Shown in pieces: positions 44,278 to 53,740 of a stretch of 64,000 bases of DNA. The position numbers were made by a program, and so were the translations under genes. The notes beneath the pieces are model-generated. The model ran no database searches, had not been told where the DNA came from, and worked only from the letters and a program-made list of their open reading frames with translations. Numbering within the stretch: the first letter of the stretch is position 1; the number at the start of each line of letters is the position of its first letter. The DNA lies in assembly GCA_963851385.1 (NCBI GenBank), contig CAWKPE010000003.1:1-64000 (forward strand), read 5' to 3'. The DNA is from CAWEFA01 sp963851385 (GTDB taxonomy: Bacteria > Bacteroidota > Bacteroidia > Bacteroidales > DTGW01).

Positions 44278-46440
44278 ATGAAAAATTTTATTACATTTCT
44301 GCTCATTGCGTTAGCTATTAATGCTTATTCACAAAAAATTATTTTTCGTTCTAATGGAAGTTATAAATATTTCGTGGGCACCAGCGAGCCTGATACAAAC
44401 TGGTACAAACCTGGTTTTGATGATTCCGGCTGGAAACAGGGAAATTGTAGCATAGGTTATGGAGTTAAACATGATAGTACAGTAATAGATACAACAACAT
44501 CAGTATATCTTAGAATTAAATTCACAGTATCAAATAAAGACGCTATAAAGGCAGCTAATTTTTTTGCTGATTTCGATGATGGGTTTGTAGCTTATCTTAA
44601 TGGAAATGAAATTACCCGTATCAATTTGGGTAAACCAGGTGAATATATTGCTCACGACAGGTTAACTGATCGATCGCATGAAGCATATTTATACCGGAAT
44701 TATTTTGAACCTAATGGATTTTATCTTGACGATTCTTTATTGTCTCACTGCCTGGTAAACGGAGATAATATTTTATCTGTCCAGGTGCACAACGATAGCG
44801 TAAAAGGTTCTGATTTATTTTTTAACAGCATTTTGTTTGATTTGACAAATGAGATATATAGTTTTTGGACTAATTATAGTTACGGGTCAAATTTCATTTA
44901 TTACAATTATTATTACAGGCAATATCCGCTCGATTCTACCAAACTCCCCATTGTAGTTATCAATACAGATGAATTTGGCCTGCCCGTTGCACATACAAGA
45001 TATGTAGCGCACATGGGAATCATTAATAATGGCCCGGGAAAATTAAACAGACCTACAGACACATGCACAGATTACAATGGAAGAATAACAATTGAGATAA
45101 AAGGTAACCTTTCTAAAGATATGCCTAAAAAATCTTTCAGAATTGAGACACAGGATTCTACAGGAGAACAAATTAATGTTCCTCTGCTTGGTATGCCAAA
45201 AGATAATGACTGGGTCATATATGGACCAGTTTTTGACAAAACATTAATTAGAAATGAATTGGCTTTCACTATTGGCAGAAAACTCGGATATTATGAACCC
45301 AGGACAAGATACTGTGAACTTATCATTAACGGTGAATTTCAGGGTTTATATGTATTTATGGAAAAAATAAAAAGAGGTGTAAACAGGGTTAATATAACGA
45401 AGATGACTCCTGACGATAATTCTGGTGTTGAACTCACAGGTGGTTATATAGTCAATTTGTATTTAATAGAATATCCAAAATCCGATGAAATTACAGCTGC
45501 ACAAACTAATTATATTAACAATTACATAAATAATTATTATGCCTTACTAGATAGTGCCAAATTCCTTGATCCAAATGTTGGTTATAAAAAATACATTGAT
45601 GATCAAACTTTGCTCGACTACGTAATAGCCAATGAACTTTTAAAAAATTGCGATTCATATTCTGGCAGTACATATTTTTATAAAGACAGGGACGATAAAG
45701 ATGGTAGAATCAAATATGGTCCTTTATGGGACAACGATCTGGCTTTTGGTGATGCTCCGGATGAATGGCAGCAAGCCGCTACATACAAAGGTTGGCAATT
45801 TAATGTTACTGGATACTTGAGAATAACCAAGATACTAAGAGACACAACTTTTGTGAACCGTTTTATAAATAAATGGCATGACCTGAGAACAAATGGTTTC
45901 CTACGTGATGATTCTCTTTCAAATTTAATAGATACATTAGCAGGAAATATTAAAGATGACCAGGACTTAAACTATCAAGTATGGCCATTAATTGATAAAG
46001 ATTTTTATTATATGTGGAATTTTAAAAATGTTTGCATTTCAACAACTTATTCAGGTGCTATGGATAACTTGCATAATTGGATTGCTCAACGGCTTACATG
46101 GATAGATGACAATATCGGTAGTATTTATTACCCGAATAATGCAAAAATAATTTCTGCAGGCGAAACCGGTTCCAATGACAAATTTGACATTTCCCCAAAT
46201 CCTTTCAGCAATTATTTAAATATTGAGTACAATATTGTAAACCCGGGAATATATTCCTTGCAATTATGCGATTTAAATGGCAGAATTATATATATGGTTC
46301 AAAATCTCAATTTGCATGAAGGACAAGACAGATATAAACTTGAGAACAAAAATTTGACAGGTCTCCCTAAAGGAATCTATATTTTAAATATTTTAAGAAA
46401 TAATAATATCATTCAAAAAGAAAAGATAGTCAAAATCTGA
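44278..46440 (+). CDS. CotH-kinase-family secreted protein with T9SS sorting domain
   Basis: A 720-residue exported protein: signal peptide (1-18), a jelly-roll-like N-terminal domain (about 20-190, WYKPGFDDSGWKQGNCSIGY and FADFDDGFVAYLNGNEITRI), a CotH domain (about 225-600, IEIKGNLSKDMPKKSFRIET, GPVFDKTLIRNELAFTIGRK, YCELIINGEFQGLYVFMEKI, YGPLWDNDLAFGD), and a type A sorting domain (about 640-720, FDISPNPFSNYLNIEYNI ... EKIVKI). CotH proteins are atypical protein kinases of spore coats; the DxD-like WDNDLAFGD fits the metal site. Bacterial surface substrates are unknown. The gene stands alone. Confidence 0.88.
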   Translation: MKNFITFLLIALAINAYSQKIIFRSNGSYKYFVGTSEPDTNWYKPGFDDSGWKQGNCSIGYGVKHDSTVIDTTTSVYLRIKFTVSNKDAIKAANFFADFDDGFVAYLNGNEITRINLGKPGEYIAHDRLTDRSHEAYLYRNYFEPNGFYLDDSLLSHCLVNGDNILSVQVHNDSVKGSDLFFNSILFDLTNEIYSFWTNYSYGSNFIYYNYYYRQYPLDSTKLPIVVINTDEFGLPVAHTRYVAHMGIINNGPGKLNRPTDTCTDYNGRITIEIKGNLSKDMPKKSFRIETQDSTGEQINVPLLGMPKDNDWVIYGPVFDKTLIRNELAFTIGRKLGYYEPRTRYCELIINGEFQGLYVFMEKIKRGVNRVNITKMTPDDNSGVELTGGYIVNLYLIEYPKSDEITAAQTNYINNYINNYYALLDSAKFLDPNVGYKKYIDDQTLLDYVIANELLKNCDSYSGSTYFYKDRDDKDGRIKYGPLWDNDLAFGDAPDEWQQAATYKGWQFNVTGYLRITKILRDTTFVNRFINKWHDLRTNGFLRDDSLSNLIDTLAGNIKDDQDLNYQVWPLIDKDFYYMWNFKNVCISTTYSGAMDNLHNWIAQRLTWIDDNIGSIYYPNNAKIISAGETGSNDKFDISPNPFSNYLNIEYNIVNPGIYSLQLCDLNGRIIYMVQNLNLHEGQDRYKLENKNLTGLPKGIYILNILRNNNIIQKEKIVKI

Positions 46441-46541
46441 TTTTTAGAATAGTCGGTCGGCATATAGTGCATTATAATGTTAGATTTAAAATGCACAGAA
46501 GTACATTTTGACAAATGTTAAAATCTCACTGAAAGCTTTGT

Positions 46542-47234
46542 CTAATAAGAAACTATGTTGATAGGAATTGTATATTCTATTCTTCTGCGAAGCCCTTTAT
46601 ATATAAAGGGCTTCCATCGTGGAGAACTTAGTATTACCCGTTTGGCTTCATTGTCTAAAATGGGGCTTAAACCTTTAATTACTTTTGCACTATCTACAAT
46701 TCCTCTTTCATTGATATAAAATTTAAGAATAATACAACCATTAAGTTTATTGTTTATAAGAAGATTTCTATTAAAGTTTTCATTAACCCATTTAGAAAAA
46801 GCTTGTCCTTTGACTATTGAAAAGATTGCTTTATTTTCTTCTATTTCATCCTCTAATTCTTGCGCTTTTTTCTTTTTTTCAGCTTCTATCAGAGAATCTT
46901 TTTGATTTGGATTGTTTAGGGTTGAGTCTTTTACCAGTTCAGTTTTATCTTCAGGTTTCTCAATAATCAAAGGCTTTACAGGTTTAGCCTGAGGTTTTAG
47001 TTCATTTTTTTTAATTTCTTCAATAGGCATTAATTCAACAGCAACAATATTTGTTCTAATTACAAAGTCTTCTTTATATTGTTCTTTTAAATTTAGAACA
47101 AATGGAACTAAAACAAATAACAATGTACAAATAACACTTATTAAAAGAGAAAATGCAAGCGTTTTATTATATAGCTTCCTTAATTTATAAGCTCCATATT
47201 CCTTATTCCTGTTTTTAAACAGCAGGTCATCCAT
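46542..47234 (-). CDS. TonB-type energy transducer
   Basis: A 230-residue protein. NRNKEYGAYKLRKLYNKTLA precedes a single membrane helix (about 28-50), then a Lys/Pro/Glu-rich periplasmic span (about 75-135, KPQAKPVKPLIIEKPEDKTE) and a TonB C-terminal domain (about 145-230, LNGCIILKFYINERGIVDSA, PRWKPFIYKGLRRRIEYTIP). It passes proton-motive energy from ExbB/ExbD to outer-membrane transporters such as the two SusC proteins in this window. exbB/exbD are not adjacent. The N-terminal NKEYGAYxLR motif is typical of Bacteroidota TonB. Confidence 0.9.
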   Translation of the reverse strand: MDDLLFKNRNKEYGAYKLRKLYNKTLAFSLLISVICTLLFVLVPFVLNLKEQYKEDFVIRTNIVAVELMPIEEIKKNELKPQAKPVKPLIIEKPEDKTELVKDSTLNNPNQKDSLIEAEKKKKAQELEDEIEENKAIFSIVKGQAFSKWVNENFNRNLLINNKLNGCIILKFYINERGIVDSAKVIKGLSPILDNEAKRVILSSPRWKPFIYKGLRRRIEYTIPINIVSY

Positions 47235-47511
47235 TTCTATTATCCAATTCTAATTCTTATAATTTTATATGTACTATGAAAGTATTTCAACTCCAGCAAA
47301 ATTACAAATTGGTTCATTGTAAAGATTTTCAAATATTGAAACCGGCTAAAGATAATTAATTATTGTATAAACGAGTTAATATTGATTCTATGACATAATT
47401 TGAATTACAGATTTAGTAACTTAATTTTACCGTTAATAAACTTTGATTTTGCAAAATATTAGCGATTTATTATCTTCACAAATTGTTATTTCAATTATAA
47501 AAACTTTAGCC

Positions 47512-47964
47512 ATGAGCTTGTTTGACAAAGTAAATGAGGACATAAAAACTACAATGCTTGCAAGAGAAAAAGAAAAGCTTGAAGCATTAAGAGCTATTAA
47601 GGCAGCTTTTCTTCTTGCAAAAACTGAAAAAGGAGCTCCATCAGAATTAACCTCAGAGATGGAGATAAAAATAATCCAAAAACTTATAAAACAGAGAAAA
47701 GAATCTGCTGAAATTTATATTTCTCAAAATCGCAAAGACTTGCATGACAAAGAGCTTTTTGAAGCTTCAGTAATTGAACAATATTTACCTAAACAATTAG
47801 ATGTTGATGAACTTGCAAAAATATTGAAAGCAATTATAGAAAAGGTCGGAGCTAAGTTGCCTTCAGACATGGGAAAAGTTATGGGTGTAGCAAGTAAGGA
47901 ACTAGCTGGAAAAGCTGATGGAAAACTAATTGCCGAAACTGTAAAAAAACTGCTTGCAGGGTAA
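47512..47964 (+). CDS. yqeY: GatB/YqeY-domain protein
   Basis: A protein of 150 residues starting MSLFDKVNEDIKTTMLAREK; the upstream Met at 47443 would add a non-conserved tail, so 47512 is preferred. It has the two helical parts of YqeY: KEKLEALRAIKAAFLLAKTE, IIQKLIKQRKESAEIYISQN, then YLPKQLDVDELAKILKAIIE and MGKVMGVASKELAGKADGKL. It resembles the tRNA-binding tail of GatB, but its precise role is unknown. A miniature palindromic element begins right after the stop. Confidence 0.9.
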   Translation: MSLFDKVNEDIKTTMLAREKEKLEALRAIKAAFLLAKTEKGAPSELTSEMEIKIIQKLIKQRKESAEIYISQNRKDLHDKELFEASVIEQYLPKQLDVDELAKILKAIIEKVGAKLPSDMGKVMGVASKELAGKADGKLIAETVKKLLAG

Positions 47965-47965
47965 A

Positions 47966-48150
47966 AAAGAGGATGTCTAAAAAGTCCTTTTATTTGTCAT
48001 TCCCGTGTCTCTTCCTGAAAAAAATCTACAGATATTTTTAATAACTATATTTCATCTATAATAGATGCAGGTTTTATGATACGAGGATTATTAGTTTTTT
48101 TCTTTCATCCTGCATCTGCTAATAAAAGTGAGTTTTTAGAGGTTCTCTTT
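47966..48150. mobile_element. Miniature element with IS-like 21-bp inverted ends
   Basis: The left end 47966-47986 (aaagaggatgtctaaaaag then tc) is repeated inverted at 48130-48150 with four mismatches. Inside are AGATGCAGG (48063-48071) / CCTGCATCT (48109-48117) and a TGTCATTCC half-repeat. The AAGAGGnTGTCTnA end is shared with the element at 29317-29481. It fills the convergent gap between yqeY and ppiD. Confidence 0.5.
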
Positions 48151-48159
48151 ACATATATA

Positions 48160-50259
48160 TTAGAAAAACTTGATTCTATTGTCATTAATTTTTGCCAATT
48201 TCATAAGGATTGAAGTTACACCATTAACTTTAGCTGCATAAATAGAATTTAAGCGCATTTTAACCATCTGCAAATCTGACGGTTCTCTATCGCTCACATT
48301 TGTAACATTTATTACATAAACAGCGTTTTTACCTTTTATTGGTTCTGAAATTTTATTGGGAGATATACTTACAGCAGTTGCTATCAATGCAGGTTCATAT
48401 CCAACTTCGGGTATACTGTATGAACCAAAAGTTACATCATTTGCTGATTTAACACTGGAATGAAGTTTATTTGCCAATTCTTCCAAAAGGTTTGTACCTG
48501 TCATGTCCTTCTTTACTTTTTCCATTATTAGGTCTAATTTCTTTTCCCTTTTTACGGCTATTATAATTTGATCTCTTACTTGTTTCAAAGGAAGATTTCC
48601 TTTATCCCTGATTTGTGTTAAATGAGCAATTACAAATTTATCCGGATAGGTTTTAATATCCGACAATTCATCTAGCTCGGATGAGAATGCCCAACGTATT
48701 ATATCACGTGAACCTGTCAACCCGGGAACTATTTTCATTTCGGAATTTATTGTAACCATTTTTGGACTAATGCCTAGTTTCTTTAATCCAAGAGTGAATT
48801 TTTCACCAGTGTTATATGTACCTAAAAAGGCACTTGCTGTTTGGTAAATACCTTGAATAGTATTACTGCTGGGCTCAACTTTTCTAGCCAAAATTCCTAT
48901 CTGAACCTTTTTAACTTCTTTTCCTATATCGGAAATTTCAGTTACAAGAAATCCATTTGAACCTTTAACAACAGAAATATCACCTTTTTTACCAAAAAAG
49001 CATTCATTAAAAATTCCACCCAGGGAATCTTCTTTGACCCAACCCATTTCACCACCTTTAGCAGATGTTGCATTATCTTCAGAGTATTTCAAAGCAACTG
49101 ATGCAAAATTGCTTCCCTTTTTCTTTAAAGCATTTTTAAGACTATCTGCGATAAATGCAGCACTTTTCACTGCATCTTCAGTATTGGCTTTTGGTCTGAT
49201 TAATATGATGCGAACTTTGACAGAATCAGAAAGATTTTTAATATCGGCCAGTCTGGCAATTTTATATGTGTTATTTTCAAAATAGGGTCCATGTGAAGTT
49301 CCAATTTTTGCTGAAAACAAAAATTTTCTTAAAGTATCAGATAGTTCACTTTCTTTAAAATACTTATCATTAAAAGTGGAATCTGAATTTAAGCTGACAT
49401 ATTGTTTTATTTCAGTTGAAGCTTCAAACTCAGATTTTCTATCATCAATCCATTTTTTTGCTTGCTGAAAATCAAGTGCCGAAGGTAAAATGTTATAAGT
49501 TATATATTCGATATTACGAGTGGCTTCTTGTTGATCAAATTCATAAACATGCTTTTTATAATAATTTTCAAGATCCGACTCCTTAATAATTACCATGGAA
49601 TCAGAAATTGAATTTAAATTCACTGAAATATAATTAAAATTTACTTTTTTGGTATTATCCTTAATAATAGAAGTTGTTTGTTTTGTCGTGACATTAAAGC
49701 CATTTCTAACCAAACTGTTGAATTTGTTCATTAACTGCTCTCTTCTAATCAGATTCTCAATGTAAAGCCAAAATGCCTTCTTACCAGGATCTTTTTCCGT
49801 ATTAAGGCTTCTTCCAAAATTATAAAATGCATTCCTGTCAAACATTTTAGTTTCAGGATTTAAAAAAAAGTTTCGAATAATCGGATGCGGAGCAGCCATA
49901 ACTTCTCTCAATTCCTTATCTGTAACTGTAATGTCTAGTTTATTATATTCCTCACCCATTACAGTTTCGTCTACTAATTGTTGCCAGGCTTGTTCATTTA
50001 TTTTTTCAGTTTCTTTCTCATCTGTATTGGGACGCTGAGATTGAAATTTATATACGTCAGTCAGATATTTACTTCTAGCTTCAAAATCTTTATAGTTTAT
50101 TGATTTTCCTGCAATTTGTGCAATTTCTGTTTCTCTGCTGGCAAAAATAGATTTTCCCTGACTGAGAAAATCAGTCAGGATAAAAGCCAATAATGAGATA
50201 CCTATAATTATTGAAACCAGAATTCCTATTCTGCTTCTAATGCTTTCCAGTACTGCCAT
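48160..50259 (-). CDS. ppiD: PpiD-like SurA_N/parvulin peptidyl-prolyl isomerase, membrane-anchored
   Basis: A 699-residue chaperone-type protein. An N-terminal anchor (about 12-32, GILVSIIIGISLLAFILTDF) is followed by a SurA_N-like helical domain (about 35-190), a parvulin-like rotamase domain (about 345-440, NFASVALKYSEDNATSAKGG followed by EMGWVKED) and a second half with a degenerate repeat. It helps fold outer-membrane proteins in the periplasm. It is the last gene of a minus-strand envelope cluster, 89 bp after gldE. Confidence 0.88.
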   Translation of the reverse strand: MAVLESIRSRIGILVSIIIGISLLAFILTDFLSQGKSIFASRETEIAQIAGKSINYKDFEARSKYLTDVYKFQSQRPNTDEKETEKINEQAWQQLVDETVMGEEYNKLDITVTDKELREVMAAPHPIIRNFFLNPETKMFDRNAFYNFGRSLNTEKDPGKKAFWLYIENLIRREQLMNKFNSLVRNGFNVTTKQTTSIIKDNTKKVNFNYISVNLNSISDSMVIIKESDLENYYKKHVYEFDQQEATRNIEYITYNILPSALDFQQAKKWIDDRKSEFEASTEIKQYVSLNSDSTFNDKYFKESELSDTLRKFLFSAKIGTSHGPYFENNTYKIARLADIKNLSDSVKVRIILIRPKANTEDAVKSAAFIADSLKNALKKKGSNFASVALKYSEDNATSAKGGEMGWVKEDSLGGIFNECFFGKKGDISVVKGSNGFLVTEISDIGKEVKKVQIGILARKVEPSSNTIQGIYQTASAFLGTYNTGEKFTLGLKKLGISPKMVTINSEMKIVPGLTGSRDIIRWAFSSELDELSDIKTYPDKFVIAHLTQIRDKGNLPLKQVRDQIIIAVKREKKLDLIMEKVKKDMTGTNLLEELANKLHSSVKSANDVTFGSYSIPEVGYEPALIATAVSISPNKISEPIKGKNAVYVINVTNVSDREPSDLQMVKMRLNSIYAAKVNGVTSILMKLAKINDNRIKFF

Positions 50260-50348
50260 TGGATTATATAATTTTTATGTTTTTCAATTTTTTTAAGGCT
50301 ACGAATATAATAATTATAATGGTTATAAATTCAAAAGAAAAGCAAATT

Positions 50349-51611
50349 TTATTCCTCAATATGTTTAAGGTATATCAACTCAAGCCGCTTATTATTTACC
50401 TTAAGAATTTTAAATGTAAATTGTCCTATGTTAAACTGTTCGCCTAAAGCAGGAATACGGCCTAAATAATAAAAAACAAAACCTGCCAGTGTTTCGTATT
50501 CTTCAGAATCATTAATATTGAGATTGTATTTTTTATTAATATAATCGATTTGAAGCTTTCCTGAAAAAATAAATGCATTTTCTGACAATACTTTTTCTAC
50601 AATTTCATCAGTATCGTGTTCATCTTCAATTTCTCCAAAAATTTCTTCCATGATATCTTCTGTCGTAACAATTCCTGAAGTGCCACCAAATTCATCAACT
50701 ACAACTGCAAGACTCTTTCTTTCCTGAAGCAAAATGCGTAAAAGTTTATTGGCATTCATAGTTTCAGGAACAATTGGAGCTTTAATTATTTTTGATTTCA
50801 GGTTCAACGGATTTTTAAAAAGATCTTTTGAATTTAAGTACCCTATTATATTATCTATATTACCTGAATAGACAAGTATTTTTGAAAATCCTGTCTCTAT
50901 AAATTTTTCACGAAGTTCTTCAATAGTACAGGTATCTTCAACTGCAACGACTTCAGGCCGGGGAACCATACATTCACGAAGTTTAACATTTGAGAAATCA
51001 AGAGCATTCTGGAATATTCTAATTTCGTGTTCTGTATCAAGAATCTGTTGTCCTTTTCGTTTTGTATTTTGAACCAAGTGACTTAAATCTACCTTACCAA
51101 AAACGTACATTGGATTTTGTGATGTAATATCAATTTTTGCAATCCAATGCAAAAATAGATTTGAAAACCACATCACAGCCTGAGTAAGAGGATATAAAAT
51201 TGTATAAAAAAAGAATACGGGAATACATAAGTAATTCAAAAATAAGTTGGGTGAAAGTCTGAATACTGCTTTAGGTAAAAATTCAGCAGTTATCAATATT
51301 AATAAAGTGGAAATTAATGTTTGTAAAATGAGCACATAGTACTCATGAATTGTAATTTTGAAAAGAAAAGGTTCAAGTATTTGAGCCATTTTAATCCCGT
51401 ATATTACAAGTACAGCGTTGTTCCCAATTAGTAAAGTCGCTATTAATTGTGCAGGATTATTCGTAAATATGCCAACAATTCTTGAAGAAAATAAACCCTG
51501 CTTTTTATCAAGTTCAATTCTTAACCTGTTGGCACTAATAAAGGCAATTTCCATGCCTGAAAAAAAGGCCGAAAGCAAAAGGCATATAAAAATGATTATA
51601 CCTAAATGCAT
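50349..51611 (-). CDS. CNNM/CBS-domain membrane protein (GldE/CorC-HlyC family)
   Basis: A 420-residue protein: DUF21/CNNM membrane domain (about 1-180, SAFFSGMEIAFISANRLRIE), two CBS domains (about 200-320, MVPRPEVVAVEDTCTIEELR and VVDEFGGTSGIVTTEDIMEE), then a CorC_HlyC domain (about 335-415). In Bacteroidota this family includes GldE, linked to gliding/type IX secretion; elsewhere relatives move Mg2+. The presence of T9SS cargo in the window makes a GldE role plausible, but sequence alone does not decide. Confidence 0.85.
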   Translation of the reverse strand: MHLGIIIFICLLLSAFFSGMEIAFISANRLRIELDKKQGLFSSRIVGIFTNNPAQLIATLLIGNNAVLVIYGIKMAQILEPFLFKITIHEYYVLILQTLISTLLILITAEFLPKAVFRLSPNLFLNYLCIPVFFFYTILYPLTQAVMWFSNLFLHWIAKIDITSQNPMYVFGKVDLSHLVQNTKRKGQQILDTEHEIRIFQNALDFSNVKLRECMVPRPEVVAVEDTCTIEELREKFIETGFSKILVYSGNIDNIIGYLNSKDLFKNPLNLKSKIIKAPIVPETMNANKLLRILLQERKSLAVVVDEFGGTSGIVTTEDIMEEIFGEIEDEHDTDEIVEKVLSENAFIFSGKLQIDYINKKYNLNINDSEEYETLAGFVFYYLGRIPALGEQFNIGQFTFKILKVNNKRLELIYLKHIEE

Positions 51612-51619
51612 TACTATTT

Positions 51620-51808
51620 TTATTCTTTTGAATTTATATTTCTGCGATTTTTTCTAAGCCAGTAAAATCCAAATGAAAATACAGCAAATAGAAAGAAGAT
51701 ATAGCTTTTTGATATACCCTGACGATATGTTTGTTGTATCCCTGCAAACAAGCAGAAAATAAAAACAGCAAGCCAAATATACTCAAGGATTCGTCTGAGT
51801 GCTGTCAT
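51620..51808 (-). CDS. Small conserved-looking membrane protein
   Basis: A 62-residue protein with two hydrophobic helices (about 8-25, EYIWLAVFIFCLFAGIQQTY, and 35-50) and a basic tail (WLRKNRRNINSKE). It overlaps the 3' end of lptC by 26 bp and ends 9 bp before gldE, so it is translationally tied to the envelope operon. I do not know a named family. Its place between lptC and gldE suggests a real gene rather than a shadow. Confidence 0.65.
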   Translation of the reverse strand: MTALRRILEYIWLAVFIFCLFAGIQQTYRQGISKSYIFFLFAVFSFGFYWLRKNRRNINSKE

Positions 51809-52382
51809 TGTCTTTAATATTAACTTTACCTTTTATACCTATTAATTTCCAATATGACAAATCTTCTTTTGAAGTAAAACCACCATCTCCATAAAATACA
51901 CCATCGCGATTTATTATCTTGGTAAATTTGCTGGAATATATAATACCTAGATTTTGATCCCAAAATAATTCTTCCGTATAGAGTTGTTCATTTTTTTCAA
52001 GATTTTTTGCAACAACGTCATCTCGTGCTTCCCAAAGTTTTTTGTTTTCGCGATACAATGCATAATTAGCTTGTATAATAGCTACAACCTGCATACTTGA
52101 ATCGTACTTGTACAGAGTAATGCCTTTCGGAAATTCAATATATTGCTTTTCAGGCGTATTGTATTTATTTAAAACTTTTGCAATTACTTTCAACCTGACT
52201 TTTGCTGAATCGCTATAAAGTATTTCCATATCGCTTGAAGAAACTGCAGGAATATCTTTTACTTTCGTTATGTTTTTAATTACCTCAATATTATTTTCAC
52301 AGGCTGCAAATAAAAAAAATATCGAAATTATAATAAACCATCTCGAAAGAATATTAAAATTATATTTTGATAAAATGCTCAT
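51783..52382 (-). CDS. lptC: LPS export protein LptC-like lipoprotein
   Basis: Preferred start is the Met giving MSILSKYNFNILSRWF (52382); the longer frame to 52439 adds a non-signal leader. A signal with lipobox-like FAAC is followed by NNIEVIKNITKVKDIPAVSS and an LptC-type beta-jellyroll (SDMEILYSDSAKVRLKVIAK, YIEFPKGITLYKYD, LWEARDDVVAKNLEKNEQLY, FTKIINRDGVFYGDGGFTS). LptC bridges the LptBFG ABC transporter and LptA in moving lipopolysaccharide. About 199 residues, normal for Bacteroidota. Confidence 0.85.
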   Translation of the reverse strand: MSILSKYNFNILSRWFIIISIFFLFAACENNIEVIKNITKVKDIPAVSSSDMEILYSDSAKVRLKVIAKVLNKYNTPEKQYIEFPKGITLYKYDSSMQVVAIIQANYALYRENKKLWEARDDVVAKNLEKNEQLYTEELFWDQNLGIIYSSKFTKIINRDGVFYGDGGFTSKEDLSYWKLIGIKGKVNIKDNDSTQTNP

Positions 52383-52495
52383 TAATGTAAAAATTCTTAC
52401 AGAAAACCAATATTGAATTGGAAGTTCCACTAAATACAAAATTAATAATTATTTGTTGCGCTGAGGTTTTAATATGATTTTCTAATGTTAAAAAA

Positions 52496-53740
52496 TCATT
52501 TACATAAATTAAGGCTAAGTGCAATACGGGTGTAATCTGTTTTTTCAAGGTCATCAGATGTTGTACCGCGCCTGCCGATTTCAACCGAGATATTAACCAT
52601 ATTATTATTAAATGGTAAACCAAACCCAAATGTCAATCCGTAATCATTTATCGGTTTACCATTAAGAGAAAGATATGTGTTGCCATAAAAACTACCTAAA
52701 CGGTAATTTATTCTTTTAAAATAATTTCGATACGATCTGCTATCAGGAGTAAATTGTATTCCAAATCTCAACCATTTATCTGCATCAAATGTTGCTTCCT
52801 GATCAGGGAATGATGTTTTGCTCCAATCCTGACTTGAATAATCTATTCCTATCAAAAGTTTATCTTTTAGAATAAGACTGGCTCCTATTCCCAAACGGGC
52901 AGGTATAACAAGATTGGCCGAAGTATTAAAGAAAAAAAGCGTATCTCTTCGATTAGTCAATGGGTAAAAAACTTCAGAATAATTATATTTTAAACTGGTT
53001 CTTGGTTCAAATGTAATTCCACCAATTACTTTGTCATCGTTTGGTAATTCTTTAATTCCCTGAATTCCAAAATTCCAACGTACACCTTTGACTGCAAAAT
53101 TTCTTCTTGCACCTGTATTAACATAAAAATAACCAGGAACAAATTCGTAATAGCCAGTATTGTCATAGTATTCTGTAGTCTCATCAGAATTAATTGCATT
53201 AAAAATGTACGAAAAATTCAAACCAAAATTTAAATGGTTATTGAGTATCCCGTAAGCACTCCCAAAATAAAACCGGCTTAGTTTGCCGAAACCTTCATAA
53301 GAATTTACAGCCGATCCATTCTGATTTGCTTGCGTTGTCTCATAATCCGCATCACTAAATGGTGCAATACCGGTACTTATAGAAAAAGTTTTCATTAATG
53401 GAAATGCTATTGCCAAATGATCAAAATATGAATTGACATTGCCGGTTGAACTTTCGGAATTAATAACTGTATTACAATCGCTTAAAAAACCAATATCAAA
53501 TATAAATGATATACTATCCATCGAATTATATGAAGCCGGATTGAAATAATTTATTTGATTCGATTGACGCATACCCATCAATAAACCTCCCAAAGCCCTG
53601 TTCTGAACAAAGCCACTTTGATTAATATCGCCCAGACCGTAATGTGAATAAATTGAATTTGTATTAAGCTGACTAAAAATTGATCCATTAACAATAAACG
53701 AAAGGACCAAAAGCAAATGACATTTTTTATTTTCTGACAT
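52496..53740 (-). CDS. Outer-membrane beta-barrel protein of the coaX-lptC cluster
   Basis: A 414-residue protein with a signal peptide (about 1-23, ending GSIFSQ), then SIYSHYGLGDINQSGFVQNR and an NPASYNSMDSISFIFDIGF segment as in FadL/OmpP1-type porins, and many aromatic beta-strands ending YTRIALSLNLCK. It should form an outer-membrane channel; the substrate is unknown. Its reading frame starts 14 bp inside the end of coaX, and 113 bp separate it from lptC. This cluster order is common in Bacteroidota. Confidence 0.75.
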   Translation of the reverse strand: MSENKKCHLLLVLSFIVNGSIFSQLNTNSIYSHYGLGDINQSGFVQNRALGGLLMGMRQSNQINYFNPASYNSMDSISFIFDIGFLSDCNTVINSESSTGNVNSYFDHLAIAFPLMKTFSISTGIAPFSDADYETTQANQNGSAVNSYEGFGKLSRFYFGSAYGILNNHLNFGLNFSYIFNAINSDETTEYYDNTGYYEFVPGYFYVNTGARRNFAVKGVRWNFGIQGIKELPNDDKVIGGITFEPRTSLKYNYSEVFYPLTNRRDTLFFFNTSANLVIPARLGIGASLILKDKLLIGIDYSSQDWSKTSFPDQEATFDADKWLRFGIQFTPDSRSYRNYFKRINYRLGSFYGNTYLSLNGKPINDYGLTFGFGLPFNNNMVNISVEIGRRGTTSDDLEKTDYTRIALSLNLCK

